This document shows, piece by piece, positions 11,236 through 22,700 of a DNA stretch of 64,000 bases. Location of the stretch: contig CM029626.1 of assembly GCA_017311315.1 (NCBI GenBank), positions 13,422,106 to 13,486,105 on the forward strand, read 5' to 3'. Under the pieces are notes generated by a model. The model saw only the letters and a program-made list of their open reading frames with translations, searched no databases and had not been told where the DNA came from. The stretch comes from Dendrocalamus latiflorus (lineage: Eukaryota; Streptophyta; Magnoliopsida; Poales; Poaceae). The first letter of the stretch is position 1. Each line of letters begins with the position of its first letter. The position numbers and the translations under genes were made by a program.

Positions 11236-13432
11236 CTCTACCACAGAAATAGCTATCACAGACGGTTCTAAACCGTCATCACAGACAATTTTCTGAACTA
11301 TTTGAATTTATGCGTATGTGATAACAAGCGGTTATCACATATGGTTTTGTGAGCCATATGTGATAAGCCACAACACAAACAGTTCGCATAATGAACCGTC
11401 TGTGAAGGAGACTATCATAGATGGCTCAAACCAAAAATCATCTGTGATACACGACATCACAAATGGTTCTAGCCATTAACCGTCTGTGATGGGCGAGTAT
11501 CACAGACGATTGGTATATAGAACCGTCTGTGATACTCTCCCATCATAGACGGAAGGTGGATAGAACCGTCTATGATATGCGAGTATCATAGATGGTTTTT
11601 GGTTTGAGCCATTTATGATAGTCCTTTATAGACAGTTTATACCATAAAACCGTATGTGATAGTTCGTTTTATACCTAATTTTTTTCTTCTGTTTTTCGGC
11701 TAGCCTCAGGAAATTTTAGTTATGCCCTATGAAAATAACCAAATACAACAACAAACATAACAGTACATTCTATTTCCATTAAGATTAGAATCCACCATTA
11801 CAACATCACAAGAAAACGAGCAGGTTAGCTATCTAGCTAATACAGTAAAAACATGGTAAGAACACATCTCCTAATTCTACAAACCTAACTCTTAAACATG
11901 TCAAGAATATAGAAAAAGCAGATATCCTAGCAGACGACGCCAATGAGGCCTTTATGCATAGGCCCTCTCACCCCTGATGCAGCACGCGAGCTGGATGTCC
12001 TTGACACTTGCCATCGTCAGCGCCGACTTGAGTGCCACCTTGGTAGCCAGCTGTTTCTGCAGCACCTTGCCTCTCGTAGACTTGCTCGTCATCTGCTTCG
12101 TGCAGGCCACTGGGGTAGGGTCGAGGAGGAGGATGGCGAGGAGGCTGGGTTTGGGTGAGTATTTATACGGGAGGGAGAGGCAGGAGTGGGAAATTTTTTG
12201 GTGGAATGGGCACGGGATAGAGAGGTGGAGGTACGATCTATGGGTTGGGGTTGGTGGGTTTTTATTGGCTGGGATTGAGTTGGGGAGGATCGATGGGCCC
12301 AGCGGTCAGGGGCATAATTATCACAGATGGTTTGAACTACAAATTATTTGTGATACATAATTATCAGAGATGATTTGAATCATAAACCGTCTGTGATACA
12401 TAATTATCAAAGACAATATGTATGTATATATATCGGTGCAATGTGACCAACTAGTCTCAAAATATGAAATAGTAAAGTTTTATATGGTTTATATATGCTC
12501 ATTTGAAAGATTTTGATGAGATCTACAACTTTACAGTTGAGGAGAACCCCAAATTCCGAAGAGAAGATAAAATTTTTTGGCAAAAATAGAAACCAAAATC
12601 TCGCGACGTAAATTTAGGGCTAAAGATGGCCGATTTTGGGGGTCTTAGAGGGTGACTAGCACAAGTAGGTCAAATGTTTTGGATCCGGCCCATCGTTATC
12701 TTTCTGACGAGTACAAGAATATTGAAAACGGACACTGTATGCAAAAGTTTTGCCTGTTTTACTGAAGGTATCTCGGAACAGAATCCTACTCGGACTCGAA
12801 GTCGTCTCGGGTTCAAATTGAAACTACTATATCTTTCAATCCCGTAGGCCAAACTTGCTGAATTGTTTTGTGAAAGTTTGTGGTTATATGTAGAAGGACT
12901 CCACCAATTTTCACTAGATTTGGCATAAATTTGGCATGCTTTTCAATTTTGAGGAAGGTAGACACTTTTTGGGAAGTTCTACATGGCAAAGTTGGAAAAA
13001 TAGCCACATCGGATTTAGATTTTTGGGAGATCCAACAACTCAAGCAAGGTAAGAGGATTTGAATTTTCAAATGGTTTTTAATTGCAACATCACGAACGGT
13101 TTTTATTCTGAACTGTCTATGATAATTGTATATATCACATATAGTTCTTGTTAAGAACTGTTTGTGAATTATCATGGACGGTTCTTATTAAAAACCATCT
13201 CTGATAATTATAGACATCACAGATGGTTTTTGATGTAAATCATATGTGATAATTCAGAGACGGTTCTTGTTAAGAACCGTCTGTGATAATTATATATCGC
13301 AGGTGGTTCTAGCCATCACTAGTAATATAGAAGGTCATACTTGTAAAACCGTCTGTGATAATTACAATATAGACAATTCCAGAAAACCGTCTATGATGAG
13401 GTGTCTAGTATAGCATTTTTTTAATAGTAGTG
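11236..13432. mobile_element. CACTA element, non-autonomous, 2197 bp, TSD TAA
   Basis: The right end ends aatagtagtg (CACTA in reverse). The left end reads CTCTACCACAGAAAT, a CACTA terminus with substitutions at positions 2 and 7. TAA flanks both ends (11233-11235 and 13433-13435). Subterminal tcacagacggtt-like repeats fill about 11253-11660 on the left and about 12315-12420 and 13085-13400 on the right. Part of the core (about 11745-11815 and 12470-12790) matches the element at 7457-9180. No transposase ORF was seen. The substituted left terminus may block further movement. Confidence 0.88.
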
Positions 13433-13435
13433 TAA

Positions 13436-14881
13436 TGTGCACATCGAAGTAGCATAGCAAAAGCAATTGTAGTTGATTCCATAAATAAAGTAGCAGAAAG
13501 ATAGTTTTAAGAATTCATTTAAGACATAACTAAACTTAACTCTAACTTACAATGGGGATTACACCACGAGGGTGAAATCATTAACGAATGATACCGCCTT
13601 GATGTGCTTCAATCTTCCTCAACATCTTTAAGGATTGGTTTGTCGTAGCAAAGCTTCTAGTTCCATCCTTCTATTGCCTGAAGTCAGCCATCTCCTCCAT
13701 CTTGATCTTTAGTGAAGCTTTCTTCGATGTCTACCGTGTTAGCAATATAACAAGGATAATAAATTATAGGGATGAGTATGAAAGGTACTCAACAAGTCCA
13801 CTTTAGCAAACCAACACATACATGCCCATAATCCAACCTCCAAATATATCTCCACTAAACCATCAAGGACCAAAGTCCACCAGGATACCATGCATCTTTG
13901 GAAAAGACATTTATTATTAAAAGGTCAAGTTGAATTATTTGAAAGCTATTGTTCATAAGACAACAAGGGGCACAACCTCCTATAGGTTCCCTTTCCTATC
14001 GCGGTTGCAGTTTCTACCCAAAATAGGGAGTAACAGTCACAGTTCACATACCGTGCAGAGGTGCACTACTTTACCCACAGACATCTTAGTCATCTTGCTA
14101 GATCAGTTAACACACTTTGGTGTGCGACAAAACTAAAGACACAAAGCATTTCATCAGTCCCATATGCCAATATCTCCGCTCGATCAGCCCAAGGCTTCTT
14201 GTTGTGGTCAGATGATGTTCACTACTTTAGCCATATATATACATCACAACTTTCATCTACTCACACGAAGTGTGATCACAAATCCTTAAGGGTAATGAAG
14301 CCTACCCAAGCGTAATATATATACGCTCTTTGTAAAGATAAGGCATTAGAAAGCATTACTAATAAGCTTAGCCTGCCCATAACAAGTTTGTGGTTAACAC
14401 GTCATTTACTATGCTTGAACGCCTTATGGCAATCGTTATTTAACCTTAAGGTGATAACCCATATGTAGGGGAGACCTTGACACCCATAGTTCCATTCTCT
14501 GACCTCCCACTACCAGCCATTATATAACTCAATCCATTGACTTCTCCACCAGTAGGTCAACCATCCAAATATAATTCCATCATAGTCAGATTTAATTGTT
14601 CTTTAGAAAGTAAACTATTTTACCATGTGGGTGATATTAAGTAAACTAAGTTGCACGTACTTGATAAGAAATTAACAACACAACATGATCGAAGGATTGG
14701 ACTTGACTAAGAATCCAGAAGAATTGAAGACTGAAAGATTTGGAGACCGAGGGTTCAAGCTTAAATAGTAGAGCCCTAGGTTACTCTGATTCTGGAAGAA
14801 CGAAAAACATCAATAGATTCCAATAAGGACTAACACCAAATGGAACACGATGTATATGCAAGGGCTACAATTTTACATGAC
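13436..14881. other. Repetitive-looking non-coding DNA, target of the chromovirus insertion
   Basis: No gene was found. The text style (short AT-rich sentences with scattered CA-rich blocks) resembles degraded LTR sequence, but I could not find its termini. It is continuous across the inserted element with the sequence from 28003 onward. Confidence 0.4.
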
Positions 14882-14886
14882 TAAGG

Positions 14887-17800
14887 TGAAAAGCCCCAAA
14901 ATTTCAAACCAAAAATTTCTGTGCTTTTTGCTGGGTTTTTTGAGTGATTTTCGAAAACTTTCCTTTTTGGGAAAGTTTTCCCCCGTTCCCGCTTTCCTTT
15001 CTGGGCCGGGCGTTTTCTTTTCTCTCCGGCGCCCCGCTTCTTTCTGCCTTCTCCGTTCCCCGGCCTCCTCCCGCGCGGACGCCTCCTCCTCCCTCCGCTG
15101 GCGCCCGCTCCCTCCCCGCTTTCCCCGCGCACGCGCGCTGCGCCTGCGCCTGCGCCCGCTCCCGCACCGCCTCCTCGCGCGCGCGGACAGCGCCGCCCCT
15201 CGGATCCCCTCCTCGCGCCCGCGCCACCCCGACCACCACGGTCCGAAACCGTGGGCGCTCCCGCGCCCGCCGCTCCCCGCTCCTGCCCCGCCGCGCTGTC
15301 CCGACCGCCGCAGAGTCTCCGCGCCACGCGTCGCCCAGCTCCTGCGGCCGACCCCACCTGCCAGTGTCCGCCTGTCCCCTCCACCCCGCGCGGACGCACT
15401 CCCCTCCCATGCCGCAGCTCCACCCGCGCCCGTACTGTCACCTCGCCATTACGGCCGCTCAGCGCCCGGTCACCACCCCGTCTCGCGGAGGAGACGCTTC
15501 CCCAACTGCCCCCGTCACTCGGGTTGACTCGGCGCCCCCGCCCGTTGCCTTCTCCCCGAAGGAGCTCCTCCCTCCGCTCGGGTACAAATACCCCCTTCCG
15601 GCTCCCTCTTCCTCCTTTGCTTCCCGAGCCACTCCCCCACCTCCACTCGCCTCCCCAGCCTCCAGAGAAACTCCCCGAGCGGCCGATTGAAGTCCCCGCC
15701 GCCCGGAGCTTCCCCATTGCCGTCGTGTGAGCTGGCGGCACCCCGGAGCCAAACTCCCTCCCCTCTCCCTCATTCTTCGATTGCTCCCGCCGAGAGCATC
15801 TCCTCCCCTCGCTGATCCTTTTGGTGTTTCTCCCTGGCCAGGTGATCGCCCGAGGAGTGCCGCCGTCGAAGCTCCTCTCCGGCCGTCGCACCTCTCCCGT
15901 GGCCAGCTCGCTCCGCTGCCTCCCAGCTCCTGCCGCCACTGCCAATGTGAGCCCTGTGACCCCCTCCCTGTGTAACCGCAGCCGTTCGAGCTCCCTTGCC
16001 GCCGATGACCTCCCTCACCTCCGAGCACCCAAATCTTCCCCTTATGTCCCCCGTCCTCTCCATTGTTCCCCTCGCCCTCCAAGACCCTAAAATGGACTCC
16101 CCGAATCAAGCTCTAGCCGGTGGAGCCCTCCCCGGCCCCCGGAAGCCTTCGCCGTCGCCGGAGCACCGCAGCCCCGCCATCCCCACTTCGCTGTCGCCCC
16201 GCTCGGCTGGAGGTAGACGACGACCGACGTGGCCTCGCCTCCACCGCCCGATCCCACCGTTGCCGTCTAACGTCAGCCGCCAGATCAAACCATCCCCTCC
16301 GCCGTCCGATCCTCATAAACACCGCCATCCACCTCCGTCGGATCTCCCCACCGTACCGCTTTGCCCGACTCATCTCAGCCGCCCGTGCTGATCGTTGCCA
16401 TCTCGCCTGGACCGTCCGATCGTCGCCTGCTCCCTCGCCATCCGCTCCGTCCGACCGCACCAAGCGTCGGCCATCCAGGCCACCCGGGCGCGCGGTGGAC
16501 TGGGCCGCTCTCCCTGGCCCGCTCTGCTCCCGCATGCGCGCGCGCGCGTTCGAAATCCCAGCCGGGCCGCACTGTAGCATGGGCCGGCCCGAGCACTATT
16601 CATAACCATTTTCCAGTGATTTATTGATTTCTAAAATCCCAGAAAATCAAAATAAATCCTAGAAAATCACAGAAAATCCCAAAAATTCCCAAATTTCACC
16701 ACCTTGCCCCAAATAATATTCCAGACCCATTGGTGACCTCCATTTCCACAGATCCATCCTAAATAAATTCCTAAAATTCCTCATTTGGAGATTTATGTAA
16801 TTTACTCCTTTTTAAATAGTTTATTTTCCCTCGCTTGATTAGTCTCAAGCTGGATTTAATTTGTTGTGTATGTTTGCGCTAGTGTCGGAGTCTCCGGAAG
16901 TTCAGTTGCAGCCCCAGGAGCCAGGAGGTTCTTCGTTCGAGCTAGCGGAAATAATTCGGATTGACGGCAAGTCCCAAATCCTTTGATCATATTGCAACCC
17001 ATGCTGTTTATTTATGTTAATATGCTATTTGCATTATGCTAATTGTGAAATGTTAGTTTGAAATTAAAATAAAATGTTTAGAATGACTTATTATGTAGTT
17101 AATCCTACCACCGTTAAATACCATGCTTAATTTGTTGCCGTGCCTTTGTAACCCTAGAATTGATTACTTGATAATCTAGACAATGGTAGGATATTATTAT
17201 CATCATGCAAAATCTTACACTGATAAGGTTGTGGCTGTGGGCCAATAGAATTTGGAAAACCCGACTCTAAGGTAGGGTGGTATGGGACACCGTATCTTAG
17301 AGCGGAGAGTGCCGGCGTGCATAAGGTAGGGTAAGGAGTGGGAAGCCGCGAGACGGTCTTCGCCCATCTTTACCCTAGGGTTTGGAGAAGGGTAAGGGTG
17401 AGTGGGAAATCGCGAGACGGTCTACGCCCACCGCTTACCTTAGGTTGGGTCGCGGGCCTGGCGAGGTTGCGGACCATGTGAAAATATAAGGACTGAAACC
17501 CTTATGCTGAGCAAATGTCATAGAACCCGCTCAAACCACAGGAGTTGACTTGTCAACACTTGTCTAGTAGCTGCTCAACTCGATTGAAACTCTACAGGAG
17601 GTTTAGCAGTGAGGTTAGGCAAGCCGTGTTTGGGTGCCTAACAACGGTAGAGTTCACTCGAAGCGGACACCGTCTTTTCTTGTGTGTGTGTGTGTGAGCC
17701 AGACCCGAGTGAATTCTACCGGGCAGAGCCTATATAAAGAGTTGAGCAGTGAAACGACCTGGCTTTCTTAACTCTTTAGCGGGAGTTAAGGGATCGTGTG

Positions 17801-18464
17801 GGTAAAGCTGAGCGAACTCTGCAGAGTCAAATAAATGGTATTCGAGTACGCCGTGCTCCCGGTTATTGGAGCTGTGTCACTTGGGTGATTCCAATCGCAA
17901 AGCTTAAGTAGTTTTGTAAATGTTTAACTTGTTTAGGTTGGTTAATGAACTCTTGTTGAAAAACCCCTGAGATCTTGAGGAGTAGTTTTGGGTCCCTCCT
18001 TTAAAATGATTGCAAATAAAATTGCATCCACCAAATGTAATAAACCAATTATACACCCTTCCTTTGATTTTCCGTGCATGTAATAAGTTAGGGTCCCTTT
18101 GGGACTTGCTGAGCCGGTTGATTGGCTCACGGCTTGCTTAATCTAATCTTTAGAGGATCAAGACGAAGGAGAAGGTCTCCCCGCTGAAGAAGTCCCGGAG
18201 GATCTTTTCTTCGACGAGGACCCTTGGTTGTAGGTCTCCGCCGCGCTCGAAGTGGATTCTGGAAGTCTTTTGTAATGTAAATACACTTTGGGCTTGCACG
18301 CCCCGCTGTGAAAACCTGGATGTTAATCCTTATGTCAAATATATGCTGGACTTTTGTCGTAAGCATGCAATGGTATACTCTTGCGCGACATTCCATAACT
18401 GTTCATGCGTGAATAGTTGCGGAGTGCCGTGTCCGTACGCGCCCCTGGAAACGGGGGCGTTACA
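14887..18464 (+). repeat. 5' LTR of the chromovirus (3578 bp)
   Basis: It begins TGAAAAGCCCC and ends GGGCGTTACA. The first third (about 14990-16600) is extremely GC-rich and pyrimidine-skewed, then composition switches to AT-rich. The long open frames on both strands of the GC-rich part reflect base composition, not genes. Relative to the 3' LTR it lacks about 80 bp near 15265 and carries 8 extra bases of a GC alternation near 16538. Confidence 0.95.
17731..17738 (+). promoter_or_regulatory. TATA box of the chromovirus 5' LTR
   Basis: TATATAAA lies about 730 bases before the LTR end, just after a (GT)n tract at about 17678-17695. It is conserved in the 3' LTR at 27264-27271. It is the likely start region for genomic RNA. 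Confidence 0.6.
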
Positions 18465-18469
18465 AGAAG

Positions 18470-18481
18470 TGGTATCAGAGC
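18470..18481 (+). other. Primer binding site, initiator Met tRNA
   Basis: TGGTATCAGAGC lies five bases after the 5' LTR. It is complementary to the 3' end of plant initiator tRNA-Met, the usual primer for minus-strand cDNA synthesis in this group. Confidence 0.92.
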
Positions 18482-18706
18482 AGGCTCTTTGACCGTAGGT
18501 TGAGACCTAAGGCAAACTAGGAGGCGATTTTATCGCAAAACTTAATTTAAGCCATAAAAACGGTTTACGAAAAATATAAGGTTTATTGCTGTCTTTCTCC
18601 TCTCTTGTTGCTACCTTATCTGTCTTAAATTTATTTCTGCTTAAGATTTACATTTGCAAAAGTTTATTGTTTCGCTTGTCTAATTTCAAAATTTCATTTC
18701 CGGCAG

Positions 18707-19393
18707 ATGGTGCACTACGTTCTCTCCCGCCCTGACCGTATGGATGGATGGCCATACAAGCTTTGGGAGATGAGGAGGTACCTTGGTTCGAGGGAGCACT
18801 GCAGCCCAGTGTTCCATGCAGTGAGCCGCACCCGTGGAGAGCAGCTCTACGAGTGGAAGGCATGGGTGGTCCTTACACCCCTGCCTGTCCGCCCCGACCA
18901 GGAGCGCAAGTTCATCGCCAGAAGGATGGACAAAGACGACGCAGTTCAGGACGCGGCCCAGAAGGCTGCGTTCTACTTGCGAGACTACTACGCCCTCGAG
19001 TTCTCCTTCACTCCCTTCGACCTGGTGCCGCAGCAGCGTCGCCGAGGCCTGGCCGTGCCTCAGTTCGGTGAGGATGACGATCCCCGCCTCGCGGGCATCG
19101 CCGTCCTTTGGGCACAGCAGATCGTTCGCTACGACAGCGCCGTCGCCGAGTCCAGGAGGTTCCAGGAGCAGCTCTGGGAGGCACGCGAGCAGGTTCAGCA
19201 GCTCAGAGCCTCTCTCCGTCGTTTTGAGGAGATCGAGGCCTTGGATCGCGGTGAGGAGCCGAGCGTCCAGTCCTCGTGCTCCACGGTGCAGTCTAGGCGC
19301 AGGCGCCGGCTGATGACCACGGTAGAGTACCGTGCCCGGTTCCGCCCGGCAGCCCCGCTTGCCCTCCCAGCACCAGGGGACGACGAGGAGTAG
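18707..19393 (+). CDS. Extra ORF upstream of gag (228 aa, function unknown)
   Basis: This is an uninterrupted frame from ATG 18707 to TAG 19391-19393, lying between the primer site and gag in the sense direction. The product is basic, with a compact N-terminal part (WKAWVVLTPLPVRP, then DDAVQDAAQKAAFYLRDYY) and a probable coiled coil (about residues 145-180, QLWEAREQVQQLRASLRRF). The tail is Arg/Pro/Ala-rich. It is strikingly GC-rich, with most third positions G or C, unlike the AT-richer gag-pol that follows. The block AVQDAAQKAAFYL vaguely recalls the last helix of a dsRNA-binding fold; this is a weak inference. Extra ORFs before gag are known in some plant gypsy elements (for example RIRE2-type). 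I do not recognise this family. It has stayed open while gag-pol has stops. Confidence 0.7.
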   Translation: MVHYVLSRPDRMDGWPYKLWEMRRYLGSREHCSPVFHAVSRTRGEQLYEWKAWVVLTPLPVRPDQERKFIARRMDKDDAVQDAAQKAAFYLRDYYALEFSFTPFDLVPQQRRRGLAVPQFGEDDDPRLAGIAVLWAQQIVRYDSAVAESRRFQEQLWEAREQVQQLRASLRRFEEIEALDRGEEPSVQSSCSTVQSRRRRRLMTTVEYRARFRPAAPLALPAPGDDEE

Positions 19394-19704
19394 ACGCTGT
19401 TCGTTAGCGTAGACAGACCCTTTTGTGATAGCTGTACTTTTGTTATGTAATGCAAGTGCAAACTCGAACCCTAAGTCGTCTGCGTACCGCTTGCTTTATT
19501 GTAGAACTTATGTTAATTAATCCTTTATGTTGCTTGTCTAAATTATCAGTATTTCCCTCTGTGTGTTCAAAGCTTTCTTCTGTCCCCTTTCACTCTCGTA
19601 CTTACCCTGTTCACCCTATACTTACCTTAAAATTCGAAGTCTTACTTACCTGCTCTTAATTGTCAAAGCCGCTACAAATCTAACCTCAAGTTCCCAATAA
19701 ACAG

Positions 19705-22700
19705 ATGGAGCCAGCAGAGCAGACGGGTCAGACCAGCGGGCAAGGTGCACCTGCCACCGACTAGAACACACTTGCCAATGTTATTGAAATGTTAGAAAAG
19801 AATCGATATCAAGGAGAGCAGAATATCTTGAAAGTGTTAGATCAGCAAGCTCAGCTTCTCGAACAGATTGCAACTCGATTCCCCAGTTTTCCTGGTGGAA
19901 GTAGTGCTCCTCGGGATGGTTCTCCATTTTCCACCCGATGGACGGATTTTCTGAAGACACGCCCACCAGTCTTCTCCACCTCCGCTGACCCCATGGTAGC
20001 TGAGGATTGGCTTGTGGACGTGGAGAGAAAGCTTCAAACAGCACGATGCGATGACAAAGAGAAGGTGTTGTACGCATCCCACCAGTTGCAGGGTGCTGCA
20101 GCTACGTGGTGGATCAACTACCAACGCACCCTACAGAACAGAGAAATTAGTTGGGAAGACTTTTCAAAGGCCTTCCGCAAGGCACACATACCAGATGGCG
20201 TCATGGAGGCTAAGCGTCGGGAGTTTCTTGCGCTTAAGCAAGGAGGACGCACTGTTATGGAGTACTTACATCAGTTCAACCATTTGTTCAGGTTTGCCCC
20301 AGAAGATGTTGACAGCGAAGACAAGAAGATGAATAGATTCAGGGCAGGATTACAGCAGTCTCTGAAATTTCATATTTCAGCTCTGAAGTTCCAGGATTTA
20401 CATGACATGGTGAACAGCTTAATCAACTCAGAAGAAGCTAGAGGAGAAATGGAGGACTATAGAAAGCGTAAGGCAGTACACAAATCTCAATCTGCTTCAC
20501 ATAATGCTCAACGAATCAGGACATCGGGATCGCCCTCATATCGATCCCAATCCTCCCGCCAGTTTGTGAGGTTACCGAGGACTCAGTCTGGCCAGTCACA
20601 GCAATACAACTCTCCTTTGCCACTAGCGCTCAAATGCCCCACCTGTGGTGGGAATCATCTTGCTAGTAACTGCCCAAAGAGATCCAATGCTTGTTTTCAC
20701 TGCGGAGAAATTGGACACTACAGAGATCAATGTCCCCGGAAAAGCTTACCATCTGATGCCGCGAAGCTTCAAGTCCAGAATCAGCAACAGCAAGAAAACA
20801 GGACACAGTCAAGCCCTGGCACTCCCAAGGGAGGCTATCTACAGATCAAAGCAGCTGGACCCCAATCTCCAGCCGGCACAGCCAATTTCACGTCAGTAGG
20901 CCGAGGCAGAGGCCGTACCAAACCCACCTTCTATGCGAGGGTGAACCATGTGTCGGCAGAGGACGCAGCAGGAGCTAGCGATATCATTGTTGGTATGTTT
21001 CCAATCAACTCCATACCTGCATTGATTTTGTTTGATCCTGGTGCAACACATTCATTTATTTCGAAGGGTTTTGCTTCAAGAAATCAATTGCCTTCGGTTG
21101 CTTTACCAAGACCTTATGTGGTTGAGACCCCTGGGGTTAGAATGGAGTCCCACAATGGGTGTGCGGGACTCAGTATAAAAATCCAAGGGGTAGATTTTAG
21201 AGCAGATTTGTTGCAACTAGATATGACAGGATTAGATGCCATTTTGGGCATGAACTGGTTGGCCAAGAACAAAGGCAAGGTAGACCGTGAGATCAAGACA
21301 GTGTCATTGGTCAATTCTGAAGGTCAGAAAGTGGTAGTAGAGACAGATCGAGAAGTATTAAAAGATGCCAGGAAGCGTATGATCAACATGATAGTAGCCA
21401 CACCTAATCAAGTACCAGTGGTACAAGAGTATCCAGATGTCTTTTCGGAAGAATTACCAGGAAGACCCCCTGACAGACAAGTGGAACTTGCCATAGAATT
21501 GGTTCCAGGTACCAAGCCAATTGCCAAACATCAGTATAGAATGTCAGCTAGTGAATTGAAAGAGTTGAAGAAGCAGTTGGATGAACTGTTGGAAAAAGAA
21601 TTCATTCGACCAAGTGTCTCACCTTGGTCAGCCCCAGTCCTATTTGTGAAAAAGAAGAATGGAGAATTAAGGATGTGTGTTGATTACAGAGGCTTGAATG
21701 CTGTCACCATCAAGAACAAGTATCCTCTCCCCAGAATTGATGACCTGTTTGACCAACTCAAGGGTGCCAAAGTGTTTTCCAAGATCGATCTGCGCTCGGG
21801 TTATCATCAGCTTAAAATCTGAGAGCAAGATCGAGAGAAGACTGCTTTCATCACCAGATATGGATTATTTGAGTTCACGGTCGTTCCCTTTGGTTTAACC
21901 AATGCGCCAGCTTATTTCATGAATCTTATGAATCTGGTGCATATGGACCAATTGGACCGATTTGTGATAGTCTTTATCGATGATATTCTGATATATTCCA
22001 ATAGTGAGGAAGAACACAAAGAACATCTGCACATGGTATTGACAAGACTGAGAGAACATCAGTTATATGCAAAGTTTGACAAGTGCAGTTTTTGGCTAAA
22101 AGAAGTTGCTTTCTTGGGTCACATTATATCTGAAGATGGAGTGAAGGTCGATCCAGAAAAGATATCTGCAGTTATGGAATGGAAACAACCCAAGACCGTG
22201 ACTGAAGTAAGGAGTTTCCTTGGATTGGCGGGCTATTATCGCCGATTCATTGAAGGCTTCTCGAAAATTTCTCGACCACTCACTCAGCTATTGAAGAAGG
22301 ACAAGCCATTCACATGGACAGATGCATGTGAAGAAGGTTTTCAGATGTTAAAGACCAAATTGACAACCACGCCCGTCTTGATTTTGCCTAATCCAGAAAA
22401 GGAATTCCAGGTTTATTGTGATGCTTCAAAGCAAGGTTTGGGATGTGTACTTATGCAAGACGGAAAGGTTGTCGCTTATGCCTCAAGACAGTTGAAGCGG
22501 CATGAGGAGAATTATCCCACACACGATTTAGAACTAGCAGCTGTAGTGCATGCACTAAAAATTTGGCGGCACTACCTGCTGGGGAATCGATGTGAGATAT
22601 TTTCTGATCACAAGAGCCTAAAGTACCTATTCACACAGCCAGAATTAAACATGAGACAGCGCAGATGGCTGGAACTGATAAAGGATTATGATGTTGATCT

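Noticed and set aside
14881..15945. Long minus-strand frame of 354 codons in the chromovirus 5' LTR (and 373 codons in the 3' LTR), plus sense frames of up to 294 codons
   Set aside because: They overlap on both strands in a GC-extreme LTR, give Arg/Gly/Pro-rich low-complexity products and show no domain. This is a compositional artefact.
16650..16720. Repeated aaaatccc motif near the GC-to-AT switch of the LTR as a possible telomere-like or regulatory array
   Set aside because: Irregular spacing and low copy number, present identically in both LTRs. Most simply AT-rich LTR sequence.
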